DNA from: Ureibacillus xyleni | GTDB taxonomy: Bacteria > Bacillota > Bacilli > Bacillales_A > Planococcaceae | Reading direction: 5' to 3' | Length of the DNA stretch: 64,000 bases | NCBI RefSeq assembly: GCF_900217795.1 | Contig: NZ_OBMQ01000001.1 | Span: forward strand, 771,570 to 835,569 | Part shown: piece by piece, positions 52,599 through 62,025 of the stretch | Numbering within the stretch: the first letter of the stretch is position 1 | Layout: each line of letters starts with the position of its first letter | Notes under the pieces: generated by a model | Seen by the model: only the letters and a program-made list of their open reading frames with translations | What the model was told of the DNA's origin: nothing | The model's database searches: none | Program-made: the position numbers and the translations under genes

Positions 52599-53933
52599 AT
52601 GGCTAAGTACACAAAAGAGCAAATTAAACAAATTGTAAGTGAGAAAGAGGTTAAATATATTCGTTTGCAATTCACGGATATTTTAGGAACAATTAAGAAC
52701 GTTGAAATTCCTGTAAGTCAATTAGATAAGGCGTTAGATGACAAAATGATGTTTGACGGTTCATCAATTGAAGGGTTTGTACGTATTGAGGAGTCAGATA
52801 TGTATCTAAAACCAGATTTAGATACTTTCGTAATTTTCCCATGGACGAATGAAAAAGGGAAAGTGGCTCGTTTCATCTGTGATATCGCAAATCCAGATGG
52901 CACACCTTTTGCAGGTGACCCACGTTCGAACTTAAAACGCGTCTTAGCGAACATGGAAGATTTAGGATTTACGAGTTTTAACTTAGGGCCAGAACCGGAA
53001 TTTTTCTTATTCAAACTAGATGAAAAAGGAAACCCTACTTTAGAATTAAATGATGATGGTGGTTACTTTGACTTAGCACCTACTGACTTAGGGGAAAACT
53101 GCCGCCGTGATATCGTGTTAGAACTAGAAGAAATGGGCTTTGAAATTGAAGCATCTCACCACGAAGTTGCACCAGGCCAACACGAAATTGACTTTAAATA
53201 CGCAAATGCAATTGAAGCATGTGATAACATCCAAACTTTCAAACTAGTAGTAAAAACAATTGCTCGTAAACACGGCCTACATGCAACATTTATGCCAAAA
53301 CCATTATTTGGTGTGAACGGCTCAGGAATGCACGCAAACCTTTCTCTATTTAGCGGTAACAAAAACGTATTCTATGATGAGAATGCTAATTTACAATTAT
53401 CGGATACAGCTCGTCAATTTATGGCAGGGATCATCAAACATGCGAAAGGATTTACAGCTGTCACGAATCCATTAGTCAATTCATATAAACGTTTAGTTCC
53501 AGGCTATGAAGCACCTTGTTACATTGCATGGTCTGCTCAAAACCGTTCACCACTAATTCGTATTCCAGCATCACGTGGTCTTTCAACTCGTATTGAGTTA
53601 CGTTCAGTAGACCCAGCAGCAAATCCTTACTTAGCATTAGCTGTATTATTAGAGGCGGGTCTGGATGGAATCCGAAGTGGATTAACACCACCAGCACCAG
53701 TTGATCGCAATATTTATGTAATGAATTCTACTGAATTAAAAGAAAACGGAATCGAAAGTTTACCAGGTTCTTTACTAGAAGCTTTAACTGAATTAGAAAA
53801 AGATGAGGTAGTAAAAGCGGCACTAGGCGAACATATCTATTCAAACTTTATAGAGGCAAAAGAGATTGAGTATGACATGTTTAGAACAGCTGTTCATCCT
53901 TGGGAACGTGAACAATATATTAGAATGTATTAA
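52599..53933 (+). CDS. glnA: Glutamine synthetase type I
   Basis: A 444-residue ligase that makes glutamine from glutamate, ammonia and ATP, active as a dodecamer. Marks include '[18 protein letters not shown]', 'GPEPEFFLF' (metal Glu), '[15 protein letters not shown]', '[12 protein letters not shown]' and '[13 protein letters not shown]'. The length and missing adenylylation region are typical of the GSI-alpha form of Firmicutes, which is controlled by feedback and by GlnR/TnrA. ATG 52599 with AGGAGAG about ten bases ahead. Confidence 0.98.
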   Translation: MAKYTKEQIKQIVSEKEVKYIRLQFTDILGTIKNVEIPVSQLDKALDDKMMFDGSSIEGFVRIEESDMYLKPDLDTFVIFPWTNEKGKVARFICDIANPDGTPFAGDPRSNLKRVLANMEDLGFTSFNLGPEPEFFLFKLDEKGNPTLELNDDGGYFDLAPTDLGENCRRDIVLELEEMGFEIEASHHEVAPGQHEIDFKYANAIEACDNIQTFKLVVKTIARKHGLHATFMPKPLFGVNGSGMHANLSLFSGNKNVFYDENANLQLSDTARQFMAGIIKHAKGFTAVTNPLVNSYKRLVPGYEAPCYIAWSAQNRSPLIRIPASRGLSTRIELRSVDPAANPYLALAVLLEAGLDGIRSGLTPPAPVDRNIYVMNSTELKENGIESLPGSLLEALTELEKDEVVKAALGEHIYSNFIEAKEIEYDMFRTAVHPWEREQYIRMY

Positions 53934-53942
53934 TATTTTCGA

Positions 53943-53972
53943 AGAGACATCTACAACGGTGTCTCTTTTTTT
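53943..53972 (+). terminator. Terminator after glnA
   Basis: AGAGACA (53943-53949) pairs with TGTCTCT (53960-53966), followed by a T run. Confidence 0.9.
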
Positions 53973-54029
53973 CATGATATCTTTTTCCCTTCATAAACTA
54001 TAAGAAGATACATGTACAAGGAGAGAAAA

Positions 54030-54719
54030 ATGGCTAAAAAAATAATATCTATTAGTATTTTACTAGTAATATGTATTGCACTTTTCTATTCCATCTATTC
54101 CCATATAAAAGAGCGTGAAATTATCAATTCCGGGTATTTAAATGAGGATTTGTTTTTACAATTAGCAAAGCAATCAAGTGAACAAAAACAAGAGGCAGTT
54201 GCAGTAGAAGATGTTGAATTGCATGGCGTGGAAGAGAAAAGAGTGGACGAGCATAATCATACTCATGAAGAAAATGAACCAGATGTAATGGTAGTTGCAG
54301 GTCAAGCAATAAATTTCAGTTTAACAACATTGGATGGAGAGAAAGTGAAGTTGAGCGATCTACTTGGCAAAAAAGTGTTCATTAATTTTTGGGCAACATG
54401 GTGTCCACCATGTGAAGAGGAGATGCCTCATATTGAAAAATATTATGAAATTTATGCGGAGAAACATAATGTGGTAATCCTCGGAGTAAATACAACAGAT
54501 CTCGAGGGTGATAAGGATTCAATACGAAAATTTATACAAGAACATGAAATTTCTTTCCCAATTTTACTAGATGAGACAGGGGATGTATCGAAGCAATATG
54601 GAATTTTAACACTTCCTACAAGCATGATAATTGATGAGAATGGAATGATAGAAGAACAAATCATTGGCCCTGTTACGGAGGAAATGCTATTAGAAAAGCT
54701 TGGACAAGAAATAAAATAA
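54030..54719 (+). CDS. Membrane-anchored TlpA/ResA-like thioredoxin
   Basis: A 229-residue thiol-disulfide oxidoreductase. An N-terminal helix (about 4-24) anchors it outside the membrane. Residues 45-85 form an acidic linker containing 'HNHTHEEN', a possible metal-binding patch. The thioredoxin domain has 'FWATWCPPCEEEMP' (Cys125, Cys128) and cis-Pro in 'TLPTSMI'. Targets could be cytochrome c or spore-envelope proteins, as for ResA or StoA; I cannot choose. The ATG at 54030 has AAGGAGAG ahead; an earlier in-frame ATG lies before that site. Confidence 0.88.
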   Translation: MAKKIISISILLVICIALFYSIYSHIKEREIINSGYLNEDLFLQLAKQSSEQKQEAVAVEDVELHGVEEKRVDEHNHTHEENEPDVMVVAGQAINFSLTTLDGEKVKLSDLLGKKVFINFWATWCPPCEEEMPHIEKYYEIYAEKHNVVILGVNTTDLEGDKDSIRKFIQEHEISFPILLDETGDVSKQYGILTLPTSMIIDENGMIEEQIIGPVTEEMLLEKLGQEIK

Positions 54720-54767
54720 ACAAAATTATATAATATGGTTAAGACCCTAAGTATTGGAGGAACAGTT

Positions 54768-55064
54768 ATGGAAACTATTTCAACACCATATGTATTAAAT
54801 GATAAAGCGAAACAAGCAGGTAAAGTGTTTGGACAAGAAAATTTTGATGTGTTAAATATTCAATTAAAAACAGGAGAAGAGATCCCTGAGCACCATGCAG
54901 ATCGAGATGTATTAATTATTGTTCGAAATGGGATTGTAACGTTTACTGTTGAAGGGGAATCAGTAGATATTACACCTGAACAAATTCTTCATATCAAACC
55001 ATTTGAAAAACACAATTTAGTAGCAAAAGAAGATGTTGATTTAATTGTATTAAAAATAAAATAA
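54768..55064 (+). CDS. Small cupin-domain protein
   Basis: A 98-residue single-domain beta-barrel protein. 'GEEIPEHHADRDVLIIVRNG' holds the cupin-1 type His/His/Glu-like residues, and 'PEQILHIKPFEKHNLVA' the second motif with its His. Such proteins bind a metal or small ligand; the function is not predictable. The ATG at 54768 has GGAGG seven bases ahead. It is 48 bases after the thioredoxin gene and may be co-transcribed. Confidence 0.85.
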   Translation: METISTPYVLNDKAKQAGKVFGQENFDVLNIQLKTGEEIPEHHADRDVLIIVRNGIVTFTVEGESVDITPEQILHIKPFEKHNLVAKEDVDLIVLKIK

Positions 55065-55068
55065 CAAA

Positions 55069-55100
55069 AAGGACTCTTTAACGAAAGAGTCCTTTATTTT
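55069..55100. terminator. Bidirectional terminator cupin / fabI
   Basis: AAAGGACTCTTT (55069-55080) pairs perfectly with AAAGAGTCCTTT (55085-55096) around AACG, with T-tracts on both strands. Confidence 0.93.
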
Positions 55101-55876
55101 TATCCCATAATGTTGTAGCCGCAATCTACATAAATTGTTTCGCCAGTAACTCCGCGTGATAGATTACTTAACATAACAATTGTCATATCTGCAACTTCCT
55201 CTTGGTTTGTGTTGCGTTTTAGTGGGGCATTTTCTTCGATTTGACGAAGTATGGTATTAAAGCTTGGTACACCTTTTGCAGCTAATGTACGAATTGCTCC
55301 TGCAGAAATCGCATTAACACGAATATTTTCTGCACCTAGATCTGCTGCTAGATAACGCATAGCGGCTTCAAGGGCTGCTTTGGCAACTCCCATTACATTG
55401 TATCCATCAAGAACACGTTCAGCACCTAAATAGCTCATCGTGATAATGGAACCGCCTTCTGTCATGTAAGGACGAGCTGCATTTGCCACTGCAACTAATG
55501 AGTACGCGCTTGTATCTTGCGCAAAGGCATATCCTTCACGGGATGTTTCTACAAAACGGTTTTTTAAATCTTCTGCATGGGCAAAAGCTACGGAATGTAC
55601 AATCCCATGAATCACGCCAAATTGTTCCCCAATTTGTGCAAATGCTTGTTGAATGCTTTCATCGCTGTTGACATCACATTCTACAACAGCAGTTTTATAT
55701 TCTGTATAATCAGCTAAAACTTTCTCAATTTTACCTTTTGATCGTTCTTTTCGATATGTGAAAATGACGTTTGCTCCTACTTCTAAAAGACGCTTTGCTA
55801 CTCCCCAAGCAATGCTCCGTTCATTTGCAACGCCCATTACGACGATATTTTTATCTTTTAATTGTAAAATGTCCAT
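55100..55876 (-). CDS. fabI: Enoyl-ACP reductase FabI
   Basis: A 258-residue NAD(P)H-dependent short-chain reductase for the last step of fatty-acid elongation. It has the FabI start 'LKDKNIVVMGVANERSIAWG', Tyr in 'TSAYSLVAVANAARPYM' and the catalytic Tyr-x6-Lys in 'GYNVMGVAKAALEA'. The ATG at 55876 follows AAAGGGG. A FapR site lies 27 bp upstream, tying it to malonyl-CoA-controlled lipid synthesis. Confidence 0.96.
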   Translation of the reverse strand: MDILQLKDKNIVVMGVANERSIAWGVAKRLLEVGANVIFTYRKERSKGKIEKVLADYTEYKTAVVECDVNSDESIQQAFAQIGEQFGVIHGIVHSVAFAHAEDLKNRFVETSREGYAFAQDTSAYSLVAVANAARPYMTEGGSIITMSYLGAERVLDGYNVMGVAKAALEAAMRYLAADLGAENIRVNAISAGAIRTLAAKGVPSFNTILRQIEENAPLKRNTNQEEVADMTIVMLSNLSRGVTGETIYVDCGYNIMG

Positions 55877-55902
55877 GTCATTCGCCCCTTTTATATCAGT
55901 TA

Positions 55903-55919
55903 TTAGTACCAACTACTAA
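55903..55919. promoter_or_regulatory. FapR operator upstream of fabI
   Basis: TTAGTACCAACTACTAA fits the FapR-binding consensus TTAGTACCTRNTACTAA with only one difference in the spacer part. FapR represses fatty-acid and phospholipid genes until malonyl-CoA rises. Confidence 0.88.
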
Positions 55920-55991
55920 TCTAGAGTTTAACAGTAATTACATTAAAAATCAATCTTAATAGAAAACTGCGAAATTTGTTTTTTGAGAGGT

Positions 55992-56090
55992 GGACAAATA
56001 ACTGTGGAAAAAAAGCAAATAATTGATGTGAAAAGGCAAATAAGTCAACCTAAAAAGCAAATAATTATGAATTTAAGGCAAAAAATTTAT
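55992..56090. repeat. 21-bp tandem repeat array C
   Basis: Five units share RGCAAATAA followed by a variable AT-rich part ending in GAAAA. The C of 'GCAAA' or 'ACAAA' falls at 55995, 56016, 56037, 56058 and 56079, exactly 21 apart. It lies in the 341-bp gap between fabI and the small gene at 56218. The gap also contains the FapR site and nothing else I can identify. Confidence 0.85.
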
Positions 56091-56217
56091 GTTCAAATAA
56101 GAGAAGTTGTCATCTCAAAAAATAATTTTTGTATATTACTTTTAGGGTAAATCTTATTTTTCTAGTTTTGCAAAATCAGATAGAAATTTTGTAAATTATA
56201 GGCGAGGAGGGTGAAAG

Positions 56218-56361
56218 ATGATTGCGTTAGAAAGGAAATATCCCAAAAAGTTACTCTTACTTGAATCTTTACTAAGGAGAATACCTCGCGAAAATTTCGA
56301 GTATATTCACACTCAAAAGCAAATAAAAACCCCCATCACGAAGAAGGGGGATGATTATTAA
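56218..56361 (+). pseudogene. 47-aa open frame, probable truncated NERD-protein N-terminus
   Basis: An ATG at 56218 with a perfect site (GGAGGGTGAAAG) opens a 47-codon frame ending TAA at 56359-56361. The product starts 'MIALERKYPKKLLLLESLLRRIP' in character. That resembles, from memory, the first 25 residues of Bacillus nuclease-related (NERD) domain proteins ('...LQILEALLRRLP...'). The remainder of such a protein is missing; instead the frame runs into the ferredoxin terminator. It may be a decayed gene that kept its start, or a small functional peptide. Confidence 0.5.
56321..56353 (-). terminator. Terminator after ferredoxin gene
   Basis: On the minus strand CCCCC (56350-56346) pairs with GGGGG (56334-56330), followed by TTTTTATTT. 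It lies inside the 47-codon frame of the opposite strand. Confidence 0.85.
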
Positions 56362-56363
56362 GA

Positions 56364-56669
<306 letters not shown>

Positions 56670-56715
56670 TTAAACTACTTTTCAACATAATACTACGAAA
56701 ATGGAGGATTTGATT

Positions 56716-57747
56716 TTGATTTTCCAACAAATTCTTTTGCAAATTTTCCACATATTAAAAGAGGAACGGACAATTTCTGCGCCATTTCACTTGCTTCGAG
56801 GTAAGCGTTCTGGACAAACGATACAAGATGTTGGGATTTTTCATTTACATCATTATTTTGGTGTATTACCAAAACTATCTCGGAAAAAATATGATGAAGA
56901 GATTCATAATTTAGTGGAACAGCAATTCATTACCATTTTTGATAATGGCGATTATACTTTAACGAAATATCTATTAAATGACAATATTTTACCTTTTGAT
57001 GGTTGGCATTATCGGGGAAATGAACATGTATTTTTTGCGCGGCTCTCACTAATCGTTCAAAGTCTGTCCCATAAAGAAGCTGGGCAAATGGCTTTTATCC
57101 CGATTCAAAAAGACCCTCAAATACAAAATTGGGTAAGAAATTTCCTTATTTCAAATGAATATCAAGATGGCACACTGCAGCAGCAATTATTACATGAAAT
57201 CCTGACTAGCCTTGAACAAGCCGAAGTTAATGAAAATGCCAAGGAAATTTTAATCAAACGCTTAGCAGGATATAAAATTCCAGGGTACACATGGCAGCAA
57301 TTAAGCATCTACGAGAATAAAGATGAAATGGATATTCAACTGCTTTATATTTCTTGTTTACATATATGGTTAAATATTATTACAGCGAATGAAAGCGAGT
57401 TTCCGTTATTACATAAGATAGCAGAACAAATACGTATCACCATCCCTCTAAGTGGCTCAGCTTTCCAGACAGCGCAACTATTCAAACAGGGGTACACTTT
57501 AGAACAGATTAGTCATTACCGAAGATTAAAAATGAGTACCATTGAAGATCATATCGTTGAGTTAGCAATGAACGATCCGCAATTTACGATAAATCAATTT
57601 GTTGCAAAAGAGGCAATTGACCAAGTAGTAAACGCAGTAAATGATTATGATACAAGAAAATTAAAAGTTTTACGGGAAATTTTACCGCATTTATCGTATT
57701 TTCAAATTAGATTAGTCCTTGCAAGGGGGAATACTCATGCAACTTGA
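56716..57747 (+). CDS. ypbB: YpbB-like helix-turn-helix protein
   Basis: A 343-residue cytosolic protein. Positional and length match to B. subtilis YpbB, which lies between fer and recS. The N-terminal part ('HLLRGKRSGQTIQDVGIFHL') is typical of the family. A C-terminal helicase-associated helix-turn-helix is suggested by 'LFKQGYTLEQISHYRRLKMSTIEDHI', the pattern also found at the end of some RecQ proteins. So YpbB may be a detached RecQ partner (inference). The start is TTG at 56716, eight bases after GGAGG; the ATG at 56701 lies before that site. Overlaps recS by 11 bases. Confidence 0.85.
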   Translation: MIFQQILLQIFHILKEERTISAPFHLLRGKRSGQTIQDVGIFHLHHYFGVLPKLSRKKYDEEIHNLVEQQFITIFDNGDYTLTKYLLNDNILPFDGWHYRGNEHVFFARLSLIVQSLSHKEAGQMAFIPIQKDPQIQNWVRNFLISNEYQDGTLQQQLLHEILTSLEQAEVNENAKEILIKRLAGYKIPGYTWQQLSIYENKDEMDIQLLYISCLHIWLNIITANESEFPLLHKIAEQIRITIPLSGSAFQTAQLFKQGYTLEQISHYRRLKMSTIEDHIVELAMNDPQFTINQFVAKEAIDQVVNAVNDYDTRKLKVLREILPHLSYFQIRLVLARGNTHAT

Positions 57748-59179
57748 ATCAATCTTACAACAACGCTTTGGTTATTCCTCATTCCGACCTGGGCAAAAAG
57801 AAGTGATTGAACAAATTCTAAAAGGTGAAGATGTAATTGCGTTGTTACCAACTGGGATGGGGAAGTCGATGTGCTATCAGCTTCCGGGATATGTCCTAAA
57901 AAAAGCAGTTCTCGTGATTTCACCTCTTTTGTCTTTAATGCAAGATCAAGTGGACCAGATGAAACTGTTTAATGAAAAACGAGTAGTAGCCCTTAATTCA
58001 TTTTTGAATGTAGAAGAAAAGAAAAGGGTGATAAATGAGTTAGAACAGTTTCGGTTTATTTTTATTTCTCCTGAGATGTTGGTTCAACCACAAGTACAAC
58101 AAAAATTAAGTCGTATGGAGCTAGCACTAATTGTAGTAGATGAAGCCCACTGTATTTCACAATGGGGATTTGATTTTCGACCAGATTATTTACGAATTGG
58201 TGAAATGTTAACAACACCGCGTCCACCAATACTAGCTTTATCTGCCACTGCTACAAACAAAGTATTGGAAGATATCGAGCATTACTTAAAAATGAAAGAA
58301 CCTTATAAATATATGCATTCAGTAGATCGGCCGAATATTCATTTGAGTAAAATGTCCTTTTCCAATCGGGATGAGAAATTGCAATGGATACTCCAACATA
58401 TAACAGAAACTGCGGGACCTGGGATTATTTATACTCAATCTCGTATGAAAACGCAAAATATCAGTGAACTACTTTTGCAGCAAGGGATTTCCGCGGCTAG
58501 CTATCATGGAGGAATGGATTATTTAGATCGACAATTTGTACAGCAGCAGTTTATTGAAGGAACATTGGATTGGATTGTTGCAACGAACGCTTTTGGGATG
58601 GGGATACATAAACAAGATGTAAGGCAAGTTATTCACGAATCTATTCCGAGCAATATGGCGAACTATATGCAGGAAATTGGACGAGCTGGTCGAGATGGGC
58701 AAGACGCCGTTGCAATTTTACTTTATTCCGAGCGTGACGAAGAACTTGCGAAATTTGTAGGAATAGACGACCTTCCCACAGATTATCATGTCGATATTTT
58801 TGAGGACTATTTAAAAGTAGGTCAAGCTCCTACACAAATGCTAGATCGTGGAGAAATTTCAGAGACAGCTTTTCGAGTTCTAAATTATTGGATGGGACAA
58901 AAGCAACCAAATGAAGTAAAGCAGATCTTTCAAAATATGAAATCCGAAAAGATGCACAGTGTAGAAGAAGTGATGAAGTTAATTACATCAAGTGCCTGTA
59001 TGAGGGAAACATTAGTAAATTACTTTGGACAAACCTTAGACGAGAGGCCCAAACAATGTTGTATAAACTGTGGACTTCAATTAGAGGACTTACTGAAACC
59101 GAGAGAGATAATAATTACACCTAATGTAAATATGACCTGGAAAGATCGAATTGGTAATATATTAACAAAAAAATCATAA
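57737..59179 (+). CDS. recS: RecQ-family helicase RecS
   Basis: A 480-residue ATP-dependent 3'-5' DNA helicase. Motif I is 'LLPTGMGKSMCYQLP', motif II 'VVDEAHCISQWGFDFRPDY', motif III 'ALSATAT', motif V 'WIVATNAFGMGIHK' and motif VI 'YMQEIGRAGRDGQ'. A zinc-binding region with Cys residues follows ('CCINCG'), but the HRDC domain of full RecQ is missing. The length and the neighbours fit B. subtilis RecS. ATG 57737 with AAGGGGG ahead, inside ypbB. Confidence 0.93.
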   Translation: MQLESILQQRFGYSSFRPGQKEVIEQILKGEDVIALLPTGMGKSMCYQLPGYVLKKAVLVISPLLSLMQDQVDQMKLFNEKRVVALNSFLNVEEKKRVINELEQFRFIFISPEMLVQPQVQQKLSRMELALIVVDEAHCISQWGFDFRPDYLRIGEMLTTPRPPILALSATATNKVLEDIEHYLKMKEPYKYMHSVDRPNIHLSKMSFSNRDEKLQWILQHITETAGPGIIYTQSRMKTQNISELLLQQGISAASYHGGMDYLDRQFVQQQFIEGTLDWIVATNAFGMGIHKQDVRQVIHESIPSNMANYMQEIGRAGRDGQDAVAILLYSERDEELAKFVGIDDLPTDYHVDIFEDYLKVGQAPTQMLDRGEISETAFRVLNYWMGQKQPNEVKQIFQNMKSEKMHSVEEVMKLITSSACMRETLVNYFGQTLDERPKQCCINCGLQLEDLLKPREIIITPNVNMTWKDRIGNILTKKS

Positions 59180-59343
59180 ACTTTTGTTGGGTTTTCTGTG
59201 AATGTCGACAAAAATCTATTAAAATATCATTTACCATCATTTACTTTTTAATGAAATTTCGTCATAATTATATAAAGAGTTACTTTTTACACAAAGAATA
59301 GTAGAGAAAAAACTCGATTTTTGGATTGTTGGAGGTGGTACTT

Positions 59344-59997
59344 GTGAGTAAGGAAGATTATCGAGAAAAAATTGAAGAACATCGTCAATTAATCGAAATT
59401 GAAGAGAAAAACTCAAGAATGGCTCGTACACGCCGGAAAGTGAAAAAGAAAAAACGTAAAAACCCTTTAATGTCTATTCTATTATTTATTTTTATTGTAA
59501 TTCCAGTTATGGTATTAGTTTATGTTACCTTCCTTTATAAACCAGGTGAACAGGAAGTTGCCAAAGTAGATAATGGTGGGGCTGTTGTTGAGGTACAAAA
59601 AAATGATACCCTCTCTTCAGGCGGTAAGGATGAACCAAAACCAGCAATTGAAGATAATGAAGATAAAGAAAGTAAGGATCAAACGAATAAAAAACCAGTT
59701 GCTACTGAAGATACTAAACAAGCAGAACTGGAATCTGCAAAAAAAGCTGAACAAGCAAAACAACAAGAGTTAGAAAAGCAAAAAGCATTGGAAAAACAAA
59801 AAGAACTCGAAAAGCAAAAACAACAGGAACAACAAAAATCGTCAGAGCAAAAAGTACATACGGTTCAATCCAACGAGAACTTATTTAGAATTGCAATGAA
59901 ATATTATAACGATCCAAGTGGTGTCGAGAAAATTAAGGCTGCAAATGGGTTAGGTTCGGATAGCATTTCAGTAGGACAAACGTTAATTATTCCGTAA
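59344..59997 (+). CDS. ypbE: YpbE-like LysM membrane protein
   Basis: A 217-residue single-pass protein. A basic cytosolic segment of about 45 residues ('RTRRKVKKKKRK') precedes the membrane helix (about 45-65). A low-complexity Glu/Lys/Gln linker follows (about 85-165), and the C-terminal LysM domain ('HTVQSNENLFRIAMKYYND') binds peptidoglycan. This matches YpbE, which follows recS/ypbD in B. subtilis. ypbD itself is absent. The initiator is GTG at 59344 behind GGAGGTGG. Confidence 0.88.
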   Translation: MSKEDYREKIEEHRQLIEIEEKNSRMARTRRKVKKKKRKNPLMSILLFIFIVIPVMVLVYVTFLYKPGEQEVAKVDNGGAVVEVQKNDTLSSGGKDEPKPAIEDNEDKESKDQTNKKPVATEDTKQAELESAKKAEQAKQQELEKQKALEKQKELEKQKQQEQQKSSEQKVHTVQSNENLFRIAMKYYNDPSGVEKIKAANGLGSDSISVGQTLIIP

Positions 59998-60070
59998 TAG
60001 TGTAAATATTTTCATTTAAACATAAAATAAATTACAATTATTTCATTCGTTTGAGTGAATGAACCGGTTA

Positions 60071-60106
60071 AAGACGAAGGTTATTCAAAAAGCCTCGTCT
60101 TTTTGT
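60071..60106 (+). terminator. Terminator after ypbE
   Basis: AAGACGA-x-GG (60071-60080) pairs with CC-TCGTCTT (60093-60101), followed by a T-rich tract. Confidence 0.75.
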
Positions 60107-60125
60107 TTTGGAACGGAGGAAATTT

Positions 60126-60881
60126 ATGATTGTTCTACTAATATTACTCATTGTCAGCCTTGGCTTGCTGGTCTATATGTTCAAGCAGGCATTTGAAAAT
60201 CATGTACTTCATCATGAACTTCAATTATCTGGTAAAGACGAAAAAGTATCGCTTTTTTTCATTTCAGATGTTCATGTACGAAAAATTAATAGTGAAATGA
60301 TGAATAAAATAAACAAAAAAATCGATGCGGTTATTATTGGAGGCGATTTTGCTGATAAACGTACCTCCATTAAGCGGATAAATGAAAATATCGACTTACT
60401 GAAAATCCTAGGACCTGTTTATTTTGTATGGGGTAATAACGATCGTGAAGTTGGAGAAAGCACTTTACGTAAAATTTTTTCAGAAAAAGATGTTGTAATT
60501 ATTGAAAATGATGCAACTTTAATCCCGAATATTGAAAATCGTTGCTGGATAAGTGCAGTTGATGATACTTCATCAAGAAACGTGCGAATTGAAGATGCGT
60601 TAAAAAAATGTTCAAATGAGGATTTGGTTATTTTTATTTCTCATAATCCAGAAGTGTTCGCCAAAGTAAAACAAAAAGAAAATATTAAGTTAAAGTTAGG
60701 TGGACATTTCCACGGTGGGCAAATCCGAATTGGTCCCTTAGGAATGCATCAACATGGCTATTTCAAAGTTGATAAAGGCGTGGCAACCTTAATTAGTAAT
60801 GGGTATGGTACGTCGATGTTGCCTTTGAGACTTGGAGCAAAACCCCAATGTCACATAATTGACTTAATTATTATGAAGTAA
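60126..60881 (+). CDS. ypbG: Membrane-anchored metallophosphoesterase, YpbG-like
   Basis: A 251-residue calcineurin-like phosphoesterase with an N-terminal helix (about 2-20). The two-metal site is visible: 'FISDVHV', 'IIGGDFADK', 'VWGNNDREVG', 'FISHNPEVF' and 'LGGHFHGGQIRIG'. This set matches UDP-diacylglucosamine-hydrolase-like and YkuE-like enzymes as well as YpbG. The locus favours YpbG, and the substrate is unknown. The ATG at 60126 has ACGGAGG ahead; a TTG at 60108 lies before it. Confidence 0.85.
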   Translation: MIVLLILLIVSLGLLVYMFKQAFENHVLHHELQLSGKDEKVSLFFISDVHVRKINSEMMNKINKKIDAVIIGGDFADKRTSIKRINENIDLLKILGPVYFVWGNNDREVGESTLRKIFSEKDVVIIENDATLIPNIENRCWISAVDDTSSRNVRIEDALKKCSNEDLVIFISHNPEVFAKVKQKENIKLKLGGHFHGGQIRIGPLGMHQHGYFKVDKGVATLISNGYGTSMLPLRLGAKPQCHIIDLIIMK

Positions 60882-60957
60882 AGAAAGCCAAATTCGTTTT
60901 ATCTAGCGTTATAATGGATATGGATTTTAGGTAGTCGTTTTTAAGGAGATGTAATAT

Positions 60958-61926
60958 ATGCAAACGGTAGATGCAATTATTGTAGGCGGCGGTCCATGTG
61001 GTCTTTCTGCTGCAATTGAACTACAAAAAATCGGGTTAAAACCGGTCGTCATAGAAAAGGGGAATGTTGTCAATGCCCTTTACAATTACCCAACACACCA
61101 AACATTTTTTAGTACAAGTGAAAAATTAGCAATTGGTGACGTTCCATTTATTATTGAAGAACGCAAACCTCGGAGAAACCAAGCCCTTGTTTATTATCGA
61201 GAAGTCGTAAAAATGAAAAATATCCAGGTAAACCGTTTTGAAAAGGTGGAATCGGTTTTAAAAGAACAAGATGGGATTTTTACGGTTCGAACTGATAAAG
61301 CGATTTACTCAACACCCTATGTAATCGTTGCAACAGGCTATTATGACCAACCAAATTACATGAATATTGTTGGTGAGGATCTTCCAAAGGTTTATCATTA
61401 TTTTAAAGAGGCACACCCATTCTTTGATACGGATGTGTTAGTGATTGGGGGAAAGAACTCTGCAGTTGATGCGGCCCTTGAATTAAATAAAGCAGGTGCG
61501 CGGGTAACGGTGGTTTATCGTGGAAGTGATTATTCGCCAAGCATTAAACCATGGATATTACCAGAGTTTACAGGCCTTGTACGAAACGAAGAAATTACGA
61601 TGCATTTCAATACCCATGTTAAAGAAATTCGTGAACAAGAAGTAGTTATTGACATAAATGGTGAAATAACTACGCTAAAAAATGATTTTGTGTTTGCGAT
61701 GACGGGGTATCACCCGGATCATGGGTTTATCCGCGCAATGGGTGTGACAACCGATGAAGCATCAGGTAGACCAACATATGACCCAGAAACGATGGAAACA
61801 AATGTGGAAAACTTATACATTGCAGGTGTTCTTGCAGCAGGAAACAACGCCAATGAAATCTTTATCGAAAATGGCAAATTTCACGGTGGTTTCATTGCAG
61901 AAAATATCTTAAAGAAAATGAAATAG
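60958..61926 (+). CDS. bdr: Bacillithiol disulfide reductase Bdr (YpdA)
   Basis: A 322-residue FAD-dependent pyridine nucleotide oxidoreductase. The FAD site is 'AIIVGGGPCGLSAAIEL' with a conserved Cys14 just after GGGP. The NADPH site is 'VLVIGGKNSAVDAALELNKAG', and the later FAD part is 'LYIAGVLAAGNNANEIFIENG'. YpdA reduces oxidised bacillithiol to keep the thiol pool reduced. AAGGAGATG precedes the ATG. In B. subtilis ypdA also lies near prsW (ypdC). Confidence 0.93.
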   Translation: MQTVDAIIVGGGPCGLSAAIELQKIGLKPVVIEKGNVVNALYNYPTHQTFFSTSEKLAIGDVPFIIEERKPRRNQALVYYREVVKMKNIQVNRFEKVESVLKEQDGIFTVRTDKAIYSTPYVIVATGYYDQPNYMNIVGEDLPKVYHYFKEAHPFFDTDVLVIGGKNSAVDAALELNKAGARVTVVYRGSDYSPSIKPWILPEFTGLVRNEEITMHFNTHVKEIREQEVVIDINGEITTLKNDFVFAMTGYHPDHGFIRAMGVTTDEASGRPTYDPETMETNVENLYIAGVLAAGNNANEIFIENGKFHGGFIAENILKKMK

Positions 61927-61932
61927 TCATTT

Positions 61933-61967
61933 AAGAGATAATCTCGGGTTTGGGGGTTATCTCTTTT
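61933..61967 (+). terminator. Terminator after bdr
   Basis: AAGAGATAA (61933-61941) pairs with TTATCTCTT (61958-61966), then TTTA. Confidence 0.8.
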
Positions 61968-62025
61968 ATGTGATTGCGTTTTAAGCATCACAAAACTCCA
62001 AAATAGGAGAACACAGTGAGAAAAG

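Noticed and set aside
59202..59213. TGTCGACAAAAA between recS and ypbE as a Spo0A box
   Set aside because: One mismatch in the core and no promoter nearby; neither gene has a known sporulation role.
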